From Gammaproteobacteria bacterium (GTDB lineage Bacteria; Pseudomonadota; Gammaproteobacteria; Chromatiales; Chromatiaceae): a stretch of DNA of 5,303 nt. The position numbers were made by a program, and so were the translations under genes. The number at the start of each line of letters is the position of its first letter. Within the stretch, counting starts at the first letter, position 1. Under the pieces are notes generated by a model. The model saw nothing but the letters and a program-made list of their open reading frames with translations. It did no database searches and had not been told where the DNA came from. Location of the stretch: the NCBI GenBank assembly GCA_024277555.1, contig JAJRUY010000096.1:1-5303 (forward strand). The letters run 5' to 3'. Shown here piece after piece: positions 1 to 5,097 of the stretch.

Positions 1-128
1 TGCTCGGGAACAGGTGGAATATTTTCAAGCAAAAGATTTCCGTTGTTGAGGGCAAGCGTCTCCACAGCGGGCGCACCTCCACTCATGACCAACAAACAGG
101 ATGCAAGCGCAACAGATTTTAAATTCAT
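1..128 (-). CDS. N-terminus of an exported protein, possibly an S9-family peptidase (partial)
   Basis: Reading leftwards from the ATG at 128-126, the frame stays open for 42 codons and leaves the window. The N-terminus has a lysine at residue 4, a hydrophobic stretch (about residues 5-15) and an APA-VE junction near residues 19-21, a good signal peptidase I site, so the product is probably periplasmic or outer-surface. LASC at residues 8-11 resembles a lipobox, but the hydrophobic core lies mostly after the cysteine, so a lipoprotein is less likely. The mature start contains NGNLLLENIPPVPE, which from memory resembles the start of some bacterial prolyl-oligopeptidase (S9) proteins; that is a weak inference. 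The ribosome site is poor (AGGT 6 nt before the ATG), and the mobile element at 137-504 ends only 8 nt upstream of the start, so the native promoter may have been displaced. Confidence 0.55.
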   Translation of the reverse strand, partial: MNLKSVALASCLLVMSGGAPAVETLALNNGNLLLENIPPVPE

Positions 129-136
129 GGTATGAC

Positions 137-153
137 CTAGCCCGGATATTTCA
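137..153 (+). repeat. Left terminal inverted repeat of copy A
   Basis: CTAGCCCGGATATTTCA pairs with the reverse complement of 488-504 with a single mismatch (T against C). The same end occurs at 5098-5114 in copy B, also with one change, and is again preceded by CTAG, which supports either CTAG as part of the element or a strict CTAG target preference. Confidence 0.8.
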
Positions 154-174
154 CCAGGACACTGAAATAACAAC

Positions 175-286
175 AGGGCACCTCGAAAAAACGTCATTCC
201 GGCGGAAGACGGAATCCATAACTTGCTGATTTATCTGGACCCCGGCTTTCGCCTGGGTGACGAAAAACGAATTATTCGAGGTTCCC
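175..286 (+). mobile_element. 112-bp MITE-like element, copy 1, nested in copy A
   Basis: The ends AGGGCACCTCGAA (175-187) and TTCGAGGTTCCC (275-286) are imperfect inverted repeats. Just inside each end is a second inverted pair, GTCATTCCGGCGGAA and the complement of the CCCGGC...GGGTGAC segment, so the element could fold into long hairpins. It has the same length (112 bp) as the inverted copy at 4981-5092 and differs from it at about 16 positions. Its centre, including ATCCATAACTTGCTGATTTA, is unchanged. The insertion is proven within the window: copy B at 5098-5303 reads ATAACAACATAAG without interruption where copy A has the element. The repeated target bases are AAC (172-174 and 287-289), or AACA if the element is taken to start at 176. 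It has no coding capacity and presumably moved by a transposase in trans. It resembles the dispersed GTCATTCC-type repeats seen in many proteobacteria, but I cannot assign a family. Confidence 0.85.
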
Positions 287-411
287 AACATAAGATGCTG
301 TTTTTTTATTAACCATCGCATCTATATTAGCAAAGTGCAATATGTTACCGGGTGTTTGTTAAGTCTGCCCTTGCACCGATCTTGTTGCCCAGAGACGATA
401 TTTCTTCACTC

Positions 412-433
412 ATCAATAGCTTGGGCTATTGAT
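412..433 (+). repeat. Perfect 9-bp hairpin inside copy A
   Basis: ATCAATAGC (412-420) and GCTATTGAT (425-433) are exact inverted repeats around a TTGG loop. The same hairpin occurs unchanged in copy B at 5256-5277, whereas nearby positions have diverged. No T-run follows on either strand, so it is not a typical intrinsic terminator, although it lies downstream of tag on the minus strand. It could be a structural or protein-binding part of the element. Confidence 0.6.
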
Positions 434-487
434 TCGATCAGAGTCGCCTCTGAACAACAATCTCGGCACAATCATCGGACTTCCAGA

Positions 488-504
488 TGAAACATCCGGG
501 CTAG
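488..504 (-). repeat. Right terminal inverted repeat of copy A
   Basis: TGAAACATCCGGGCTAG is the partner of 137-153. It ends three bases from the tag stop codon (TGA, complement of 508-510), so the insertion landed immediately outside the coding sequence. Confidence 0.8.
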
Positions 505-507
505 TGG

Positions 508-1086
508 TCAAGGGGAAAGACTTCTGATCTGCTGGTATTTGTGACAATGGACAACATGGTCGTTCACCATGCCCATGGCCTGCATATAGGCATAGCAAAT
601 GGTCGAACCGACGAATTTGAAACCCCTTTTTTTCAGATCCTTGCTCATGGCATCGGATTCCGCTGAAGTTGCAGGCACTTCCAGATCTGTTTTCCAGGCG
701 TTCTGGATAGGTTGACCATCGACGAACTGCCAGATATAGCGGTCAAAGCTGCCGTGTTCTTTCTGAGCAGCAAGAAAAGCCTGGGCGTTGCTTACTGCGG
801 AACGAACTTTCAGCCGGTTGCGGACAATGCCGGGGTTTGCCAGCAGGGTGGCAATCTTCTTTTCCGAGTATCGTGCAATCTTTTCAGCATCGAAATGATC
901 GAAAGCCTCCCGGTAATTATCGCGCTTGCCGAGAATGAGCGACCAGCTCAGCCCCGCCTGGGCGCCATCCAGAATCAGTGCCTCAAACAGCAGCCGGTCG
1001 TCATGGACAGGAAATCCCCATTCCTGGTCGTGGTATTCCTGCTCCAGGGGGCTGGCGTTTGCCCATGCGCAACGAACGATTGTCAA
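508..1086 (-). CDS. tag: DNA-3-methyladenine glycosylase I (Tag)
   Basis: Tag cuts the N-glycosidic bond of 3-methyladenine in alkylated DNA, the first step of base-excision repair in the cytoplasm. The protein has 192 residues (E. coli Tag has 187) and aligns along its whole length. The zinc ligands of the family are present: Cys6, His19, His177 and Cys181, matching E. coli Cys4, His17, His175 and Cys179. The substrate pocket is recognisable in YHDQEWG (18-24) and the DGAQAGLSW block (40-48), and KKRGFKFVG and NDHVVHC near the C-terminus are typical. The residue equivalent to E. coli Glu38, implicated in base recognition, is Asp40, a conservative change. The start is a TTG overlapping the lexA stop (TTGA, 4 nt). 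No in-frame ATG precedes the essential Cys6 and no Shine-Dalgarno is evident, so translation is probably coupled to lexA. Its position suggests SOS control, unlike the constitutive E. coli tag. Confidence 0.96.
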   Translation of the reverse strand: MTIVRCAWANASPLEQEYHDQEWGFPVHDDRLLFEALILDGAQAGLSWSLILGKRDNYREAFDHFDAEKIARYSEKKIATLLANPGIVRNRLKVRSAVSNAQAFLAAQKEHGSFDRYIWQFVDGQPIQNAWKTDLEVPATSAESDAMSKDLKKRGFKFVGSTICYAYMQAMGMVNDHVVHCHKYQQIRSLSP

Positions 1087-1706
1087 TGATAGCTGCGCAT
1101 TTGTCCGACCAGCACACCTTGTATCTGCACCTGTTCCGGCAGGAAGATCATGGCCTGCATGTTGCTGTTGGCCGGGTGCAGAACAAGCTTTCCCTGCTGC
1201 TGTTCGATGCGTTTGAGGGTGGCTTCCTCGCCATCCACCAGAGCCACCACAATCTCGCCGTTACGGGCATGATTGCGTTGTTCGATTACCACCCAGTCGC
1301 CATCCAGTATGCCTTCCTCGATCATGGAATCACCTCTGACCTCGAGTACATAACAGGGGTTTTCGGTACGCAGGGGAGGGGGTACAGTGATGGTTTCCGG
1401 GTTGGCGACAGCTTCGATGGGCTGACCAGCAGCAATGCGTCCGTACAGGGGCAACTCGTTCTCGTCCGGATCGATGGTTTCTGCCGGAGCCTGAGCAAGA
1501 CGTACTCCCCGGCGCTGGTTGTTCATGGGTTCGATCAGCCCTTCCTTGATCAGCGCCTGCAGCTGTTTGTGCAGGGAGCCGCGGGAACTCAGACCCAAAG
1601 CATCGCAGAGTTCGTCCAGTGTTGGCGGGTGGGGAAACTCGTGCAGATGGGTGAGCAAATATTCGTAGATTTCCTGCTGGCGGCGGGTCAGGTTGGGCGC
1701 ATTCAT
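1083..1706 (-). CDS. lexA: SOS repressor LexA
   Basis: LexA represses DNA-damage genes and is inactivated by RecA-stimulated self-cleavage. The 207-residue product (E. coli 202) has an N-terminal winged helix-turn-helix (about 5-70, starting LTRRQQEIYEYL), a linker, and a C-terminal S24 peptidase-like domain. The scissile Ala93-Gly94 lies in GRIAAGQP, the nucleophile Ser127 in RGDSM, and the general base Lys165 in ATLKRI. The recognition helix (about 40-50, SSRGSLHKQLQ) differs strongly from E. coli RSPNAAEEHLK, which predicts a different operator; none of the CTGT-N8-ACAG type is seen upstream. I chose the ATG at 1706-1704 because AGGAG lies 6 nt upstream and the protein then starts directly before the conserved LTRRQQ. 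An in-frame extension to 1787 would add 27 residues unlike LexA and translate through the promoter. It overlaps tag by 4 nt, probably as an operon. Confidence 0.97.
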   Translation of the reverse strand: MNAPNLTRRQQEIYEYLLTHLHEFPHPPTLDELCDALGLSSRGSLHKQLQALIKEGLIEPMNNQRRGVRLAQAPAETIDPDENELPLYGRIAAGQPIEAVANPETITVPPPLRTENPCYVLEVRGDSMIEEGILDGDWVVIEQRNHARNGEIVVALVDGEEATLKRIEQQQGKLVLHPANSNMQAMIFLPEQVQIQGVLVGQMRSYH

Positions 1707-1712
1707 GCTGTA

Positions 1713-1717
1713 CTCCT
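1713..1717 (-). promoter_or_regulatory. lexA ribosome binding site
   Basis: On the minus strand AGGAG lies 6 nt before the ATG at 1706-1704. This is the clearest Shine-Dalgarno among the four complete genes, and it decides the lexA start against the longer reading frame. Confidence 0.75.
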
Positions 1718-1727
1718 GTAGTGCTAT

Positions 1728-1764
1728 CTTGGTTCTATTATAGAACAAAGCAGGAACATTGAAA
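1728..1764 (-). promoter_or_regulatory. lexA-tag promoter with a palindromic LexA operator candidate
   Basis: GTTCTATTATAGAAC (1732-1746) is a perfect 15-bp palindrome. It extends to 23 bp (1728-1750) with 11-bp arms and one mismatch. On the minus strand its centre contains a perfect TATAAT -10 box (complement of 1737-1742), with a weak TTTCAA -35 (1764-1759) at a 16-bp spacing. Transcription would start near 1730, giving a leader of about 24 nt before the lexA ATG. An operator lying over the -10 box of lexA is the arrangement expected for autorepression. Binding by this LexA is inferred from position, symmetry and the non-E. coli recognition helix; the GTTC-N7-GAAC form is not the E. coli box. 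Confidence 0.65.
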
Positions 1765-1853
1765 GTTACAAAGGGAAATTTTTGCATAAAACTGCGTATT
1801 TACCCTCGTCAGCCTGATAAAATGCCCGTTTTCCGACCGCAGCAATTAATCCA
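1751..1853 (+). promoter_or_regulatory. Leader region upstream of gltX
   Basis: The stretch between the lexA operator and the gltX ATG should contain the gltX-glnS promoter. The best -10 candidate is TAAAAT at 1818-1823, but no good -35 lies at the right distance. No clear Shine-Dalgarno is seen before the ATG at 1854, so initiation may depend on an A/T-rich leader or on a weak site. I found no tRNA-like or T-box-like structure. Confidence 0.3.
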
Positions 1854-3254
1854 ATGACAGTCAGAACACGTTTTGCTCCCAGCCCTACGGGTTATTTGCA
1901 TGTGGGAGGAGCCCGCACGGCGCTGTTTTCCTGGCTCTACGCACGCAGGCATGGCGGCCGGTTTGTGCTGCGTATTGAAGACACTGATCTGGAGCGTTCC
2001 ACCCAGGCGTCGGTAAATGCCATTCTTGAAGGCATGACCTGGCTGGGCCTGGAATATGATGAAGGGCCGTTTTATCAGACCCACCGTTTTGAGCGTTACA
2101 ATCAGGTTATAGATGAACTGCTGGAAAAGGGGCAGGCGTACCGTTGCGACTGTTCCAGGGAGCGTCTGGAAGAGCTGCGTGAGCGGCAAATGTCACAAAA
2201 GATCAAACCGCGCTATGACGGTTTCTGCCGCCATCGTGAAGTCGACCCGAAACATCCCCATGTGATTCGTTTCCGCAATCCGGATACCGGCGCTGTAGTG
2301 TTTGATGATCTGGTGCGGGGGCGCATCAGCGTGGCCAATGCGGAACTGGATGACCTGATTATCCGCCGCAGCGATGGCGCGCCCACCTATAACCTGACCG
2401 TGGTGGTGGACGATACAGACATGAATATTACCCAGGTAATTCGTGGTGATGACCACATCAACAACACCCCGCGGCAGATCAATTTGCTCAATGCCCTGGG
2501 GCTGAAGGTTCCGGAATATGCCCATCTGCCCATGATCCTGGGAGACGATGGCGCACGCCTGTCCAAGCGCCATGGCGCCGTCAGCGTCATGCAATACATG
2601 GAAGAGGGATTTCTGCCGGAGGCGCTGCTCAATTATCTGGTGCGTCTGGGCTGGTCACATGGCGATCAGGAAATTTTTTCTCTGGATGAAATGGTAGAGC
2701 TGTTTGATCTGAGTGAAGTCAACAAGGCGCCCTCTGCGTTTAATACGGACAAGCTGTTGTGGATCAATCAGCACTACATCAAGGCCGACGACCCGAAGCG
2801 TGTCGCCCGCCTGCTTTCGCCGCATATGGGGAAGCTGGGTATCGATCCGGCAGATGGTCCGGATCTGGTCAAAGTGGTAGAGGCCCAGCGTGAGCGCGCC
2901 AGCACCCTGGTAGAGCTGGCGCAGATCAGTGCCTTCTATTATCGGGACTTTGAAAGCTTTGACGAAAAGGCTGCCAAAAAGGCGTTCAAGGTGGCCGCTC
3001 TGGAGTCCTTGGCAATGGTGCGCTCCCGTCTGGAGGAACTGGAATACTGGAATCGGGAAGATATCCATGAGGTGATCGACACTACCGTCAAAACCCTGGA
3101 AGTTGGTTTTGGTAAAGTTGCCATGCCGGTGCGGGTAGCGGTAACCGGCGGTTCGCCATCACCGGACCTGGATCTCACCATGGAAATGATCGGTCAGGAA
3201 GCATGTCTGCGCCGCATCGACAAAGCTATCGACTACATACAGAAACTGCCATGA
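1854..3254 (+). CDS. gltX: Glutamyl-tRNA synthetase (GluRS)
   Basis: This cytoplasmic class I synthetase attaches glutamate to tRNA(Glu). It has 466 residues, usual for bacterial GluRS. The catalytic Rossmann fold carries the HIGH-type signature PSPTGYLHVG (9-18) and the KMSKS-type signature RLSKR (235-239), whose first residue is Arg instead of the common Lys. Cys98, Cys100, Cys125 and His127 match the zinc site of E. coli GluRS in spacing and numbering. The helical C-terminal anticodon-binding part is complete and ends in a typical VAVTGGSPSPDLDLT and CLRRIDKAIDYI region. A GlnRS gene follows directly, so a discriminating enzyme that charges only tRNA(Glu) is expected, but this cannot be proved from sequence alone. 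The ATG at 1854 is chosen because MTVRTRFAPSPTG is the standard start. It overlaps glnS by ATGA. Confidence 0.97.
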   Translation: MTVRTRFAPSPTGYLHVGGARTALFSWLYARRHGGRFVLRIEDTDLERSTQASVNAILEGMTWLGLEYDEGPFYQTHRFERYNQVIDELLEKGQAYRCDCSRERLEELRERQMSQKIKPRYDGFCRHREVDPKHPHVIRFRNPDTGAVVFDDLVRGRISVANAELDDLIIRRSDGAPTYNLTVVVDDTDMNITQVIRGDDHINNTPRQINLLNALGLKVPEYAHLPMILGDDGARLSKRHGAVSVMQYMEEGFLPEALLNYLVRLGWSHGDQEIFSLDEMVELFDLSEVNKAPSAFNTDKLLWINQHYIKADDPKRVARLLSPHMGKLGIDPADGPDLVKVVEAQRERASTLVELAQISAFYYRDFESFDEKAAKKAFKVAALESLAMVRSRLEELEYWNREDIHEVIDTTVKTLEVGFGKVAMPVRVAVTGGSPSPDLDLTMEMIGQEACLRRIDKAIDYIQKLP

Positions 3255-4912
3255 CCAATAACAACCAACCAACCAACTTCATTCGCCAGATCATTGAAGA
3301 GGATCTGGCCAGTGGCAAGCACTCCAGTATTCGTACCCGTTTTCCACCGGAACCCAACGGCTATCTGCATATCGGCCATGCCAAATCCATCGTGTTGAAT
3401 TTCGGTGTTGCCGAAGACTATAACGGTGAGTGCAACCTGCGCTTCGACGATACCAACCCGCACAAGGAAGACGAGGAGTATGTAGAAGCGATCAAGGAAG
3501 ACGTGCGCTGGCTGGGCTATAGCTGGGCCGGGCAGTATTTTGCTTCGGATTACTTCGAGCAGTTGTACAATTTCGCCGTGGAGCTGATCGAAAACGGCAA
3601 AGCCTATGTCTGCGACCTGCATGCAGACCAGGTACGCGAATACCGGGGCAGCCTCACCGAGCCGGGCAAGGACAGCCCGTATCGGGAACGCAGCATGGAA
3701 GAAAATCTGGATCTGTTCCGGCGCATGCGGGCAGGGGAGTTCGAGGATGGGACTCGCACCCTGCGGGCAAAAATCGATATGGCCTCACCCAACATGAACA
3801 TGCGCGATCCCGCCATCTACCGTATCCGCCGGGGGGTGGTACATCATCAGACGGGAGATGCCTGGAGCATCTATCCCATGTACGACTTCACCCATCCCAT
3901 CTCCGACGCCTTGGAAGGAATCACCCATTCCCTGTGTACCCTGGAATTTGAAGATCATCGCCCACTGTATGACTGGTATCTGGACAATATCACCATCCCC
4001 TGCCATCCGCGGCAGATCGAATTTGCCCGCCTGAATCTCGAATACACCATCATGAGCAAGCGCAAGCTTACCCAGCTGGTGGCTGAAGGGCATGTGCAAG
4101 GCTGGGATGATCCGCGCATGCCCACCATTGCGGGCCTGCGCCGCCGGGGCTATACGCCTGCCGCCATTCGTGATTTCTGTAACCGCATCGGCGTGACCAA
4201 ATCTGATGGCACTGTGGAGATGGGCGTGCTCGAAGCCAGCATCCGTGAGGATCTGGATCGCATCGCGCCGCGGCGCATGGCGGTGCTCGATCCCCTGCGG
4301 GTGGTCATCACCAACTATCCGGAAGAGCAGGAAGAAATCCTTGTCGGCCCAAATCATCCCAAGGACGAATCCATGGGTTCCCGCGAGCTGAAATTCTCCC
4401 GGGAACTGTGGATAGACCGGGCGGATTTTCGTGAAGAAGCGAACAAGAAGTACAAGCGTCTGGTTACTGGTGGCGAGGTGCGGTTGCGTAATGCCTACAC
4501 CATCATCTGCGAAAAGGTGGTCAAGGATGTCAGCGGCGAGATCAAGGAACTGCATTGCAGCTATGACCCCGATACCCTGGGGAAGAATCCCGAGGGGCGC
4601 AAGGTGCGGGGCGTGATCCATTGGGTTTCCGCCCTTGCAGCCGTGCCTGCCGAGGTGTGTATGTATGATCGCCTGTTCACCGTAGCAGTGCCGGATGGGG
4701 TGAAGGACAAGCCCTTCCAGCATTTCCTGAACCCAGAGTCCCTGAGCATACGCCAGGCCATGCTCGAACCGGCTCTGGCAGACGCTGAACCGGGAGCGCG
4801 CTTCCAGTTCGAACGCGAAGGATATTTTTGCCGTGATACAAAGGCGGCTGCGTTGGGCGAACTGGTATTCAACCGGGTCGTTACTTTGCGTGACTCCTGG
4901 GGACAGGGGTGA
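3251..4912 (+). CDS. glnS: Glutaminyl-tRNA synthetase (GlnRS)
   Basis: This cytoplasmic class I synthetase attaches glutamine to tRNA(Gln). It is typical of gamma- and many betaproteobacteria; most other bacteria use the Glu-tRNA(Gln) amidation route. The 553 residues match E. coli GlnRS in length and numbering. The HIGH motif is His40-Ile-Gly-His43 within PPEPNGYLHIGHAKS, and the KMSKS-type loop is IMSKRK (267-272). The glutamine-pocket residues Asp66 (in LRFDDTNP) and Tyr211 (in MYDFTHP) are present. The C-terminal half, from about residue 340, is the two-barrel anticodon-binding region, including LKFSRELWIDRADF and RLRNAY, and ends in FNRVVTLRDSW. The start is the ATG at 3251, which overlaps the gltX stop (ATGA). 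An upstream in-frame start at 3203 would add 16 residues unlike the family. No good Shine-Dalgarno is visible, so coupling to gltX is likely. Confidence 0.98.
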   Translation: MTNNNQPTNFIRQIIEEDLASGKHSSIRTRFPPEPNGYLHIGHAKSIVLNFGVAEDYNGECNLRFDDTNPHKEDEEYVEAIKEDVRWLGYSWAGQYFASDYFEQLYNFAVELIENGKAYVCDLHADQVREYRGSLTEPGKDSPYRERSMEENLDLFRRMRAGEFEDGTRTLRAKIDMASPNMNMRDPAIYRIRRGVVHHQTGDAWSIYPMYDFTHPISDALEGITHSLCTLEFEDHRPLYDWYLDNITIPCHPRQIEFARLNLEYTIMSKRKLTQLVAEGHVQGWDDPRMPTIAGLRRRGYTPAAIRDFCNRIGVTKSDGTVEMGVLEASIREDLDRIAPRRMAVLDPLRVVITNYPEEQEEILVGPNHPKDESMGSRELKFSRELWIDRADFREEANKKYKRLVTGGEVRLRNAYTIICEKVVKDVSGEIKELHCSYDPDTLGKNPEGRKVRGVIHWVSALAAVPAEVCMYDRLFTVAVPDGVKDKPFQHFLNPESLSIRQAMLEPALADAEPGARFQFEREGYFCRDTKAAALGELVFNRVVTLRDSWGQG

Positions 4913-4938
4913 TTGACGTGGTCCAATGGATCAGGACA

Positions 4939-4969
4939 CCTCAGTTAAGCATAATTAGCCTGACTGAGG
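4939..4969 (+). terminator. Hairpin downstream of glnS, possible weak terminator
   Basis: CCTCAGTTAAGC (4939-4950) and GCCTGACTGAGG (4958-4969) form a 12-bp stem with one G-U pair and one A-C mismatch around a 7-nt loop, ATAATTA. It begins 27 nt after the glnS stop, where an operon terminator would be expected. No T-run follows on the plus strand (AGAAAACATAT), so it does not fit the standard intrinsic form and could instead be an operator or an RNA-stabilising structure. Confidence 0.4.
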
Positions 4970-4980
4970 AGAAAACATAT

Positions 4981-5092
4981 GGGCGCCTCGAAAAACACAG
5001 ATTTTGTCACCCCGGCGAAAGCCAGGGTCTATATAAATCAGCAAGTTATGGATTCCGGATTCCGCCGGAATGACGATTTTTCGAGGTGCCCT
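4981..5092 (-). mobile_element. 112-bp MITE-like element, copy 2
   Basis: This is the same element as at 175-286 but in the opposite orientation and of identical length. Read on the minus strand it begins AGGGCACCTCGAAAAA and ends CGAGGCGCCC. Its terminal and sub-terminal inverted repeats fit better than those of copy 1, so it may be the less decayed copy. It is flanked by the direct repeat CATAT (4976-4980 and 5093-5097), a probable 5-bp target duplication; copy 1 shows only 3-4 bp, so the exact duplication length of the family is unsettled. The right duplicate abuts the CTAG end of copy B. The element separates glnS from whatever lies to the right and carries no gene of its own. Confidence 0.82.
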
Positions 5093-5097
5093 CATAT

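Larger units (their letters stand above)
137..504 (+). mobile_element. CTAG-bounded short mobile element, copy A, interrupted by a nested MITE
   Basis: The segment is bounded by near-perfect inverted repeats, CTAGCCCGGATATTTCA at 137-153 and TGAAACATCCGGGCTAG at 488-504, with one mismatch in 17. Because both ends carry CTAG, either the repeats are 17 bp, or they are 13 bp (141-153 and 488-500) flanked by a CTAG target duplication. Apart from the nested element at about 175-286, the interior matches copy B at 5098-5303 with few differences. Without the nested element and its small duplication it is about 253 bp, too short for a transposase, and I find no convincing gene inside. It is probably a non-autonomous derivative (MITE) of a full insertion sequence. 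An IS1380-like parent is a guess from the CCCGG ends and 4-bp duplication. It fills the gap between the exported-protein start and the tag stop. It is visibly richer in A+T than the genes. Confidence 0.8.

Noticed and set aside
175..286. CRISPR or tandem-repeat array because GTCATTCCGGCGG-like units recur
   Set aside because: The units are paired inverted repeats of a 112-bp element present twice, not regularly spaced direct repeats with spacers.
412..433. Hairpin as an intrinsic terminator for tag
   Set aside because: No T-run follows the stem on the minus strand, and the same hairpin is an ordinary part of copy B away from tag.
257..490. 77-codon plus-strand frame within copy A
   Set aside because: It starts inside the nested MITE and runs into the host element, so it is a chimera of two insertions. 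It has no recognisable domain and no good ribosome site.
978..1721. 247-codon plus-strand open frame opposite lexA and the start of tag
   Set aside because: It lies fully antisense to two well-conserved genes, has no recognisable family features, and is explained by codon bias of the genes on the other strand.
1707..1787. Upstream extension of LexA by 27 residues
   Set aside because: It would translate the -10 box and operator. The inner ATG at 1706 has a proper AGGAG and gives the usual LexA start.
1751..1853. T-box or other amino-acid-sensing leader for gltX
   Set aside because: The leader is too short, with no stem series, no T-box consensus and no terminator. Such leaders are also unusual in gammaproteobacteria.
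3785..4723. 312-codon minus-strand open frame inside glnS
   Set aside because: GlnRS on the plus strand is unmistakable over the same bases. The antisense protein shows no motif and is rich in His and Gly, as expected of a shadow frame.
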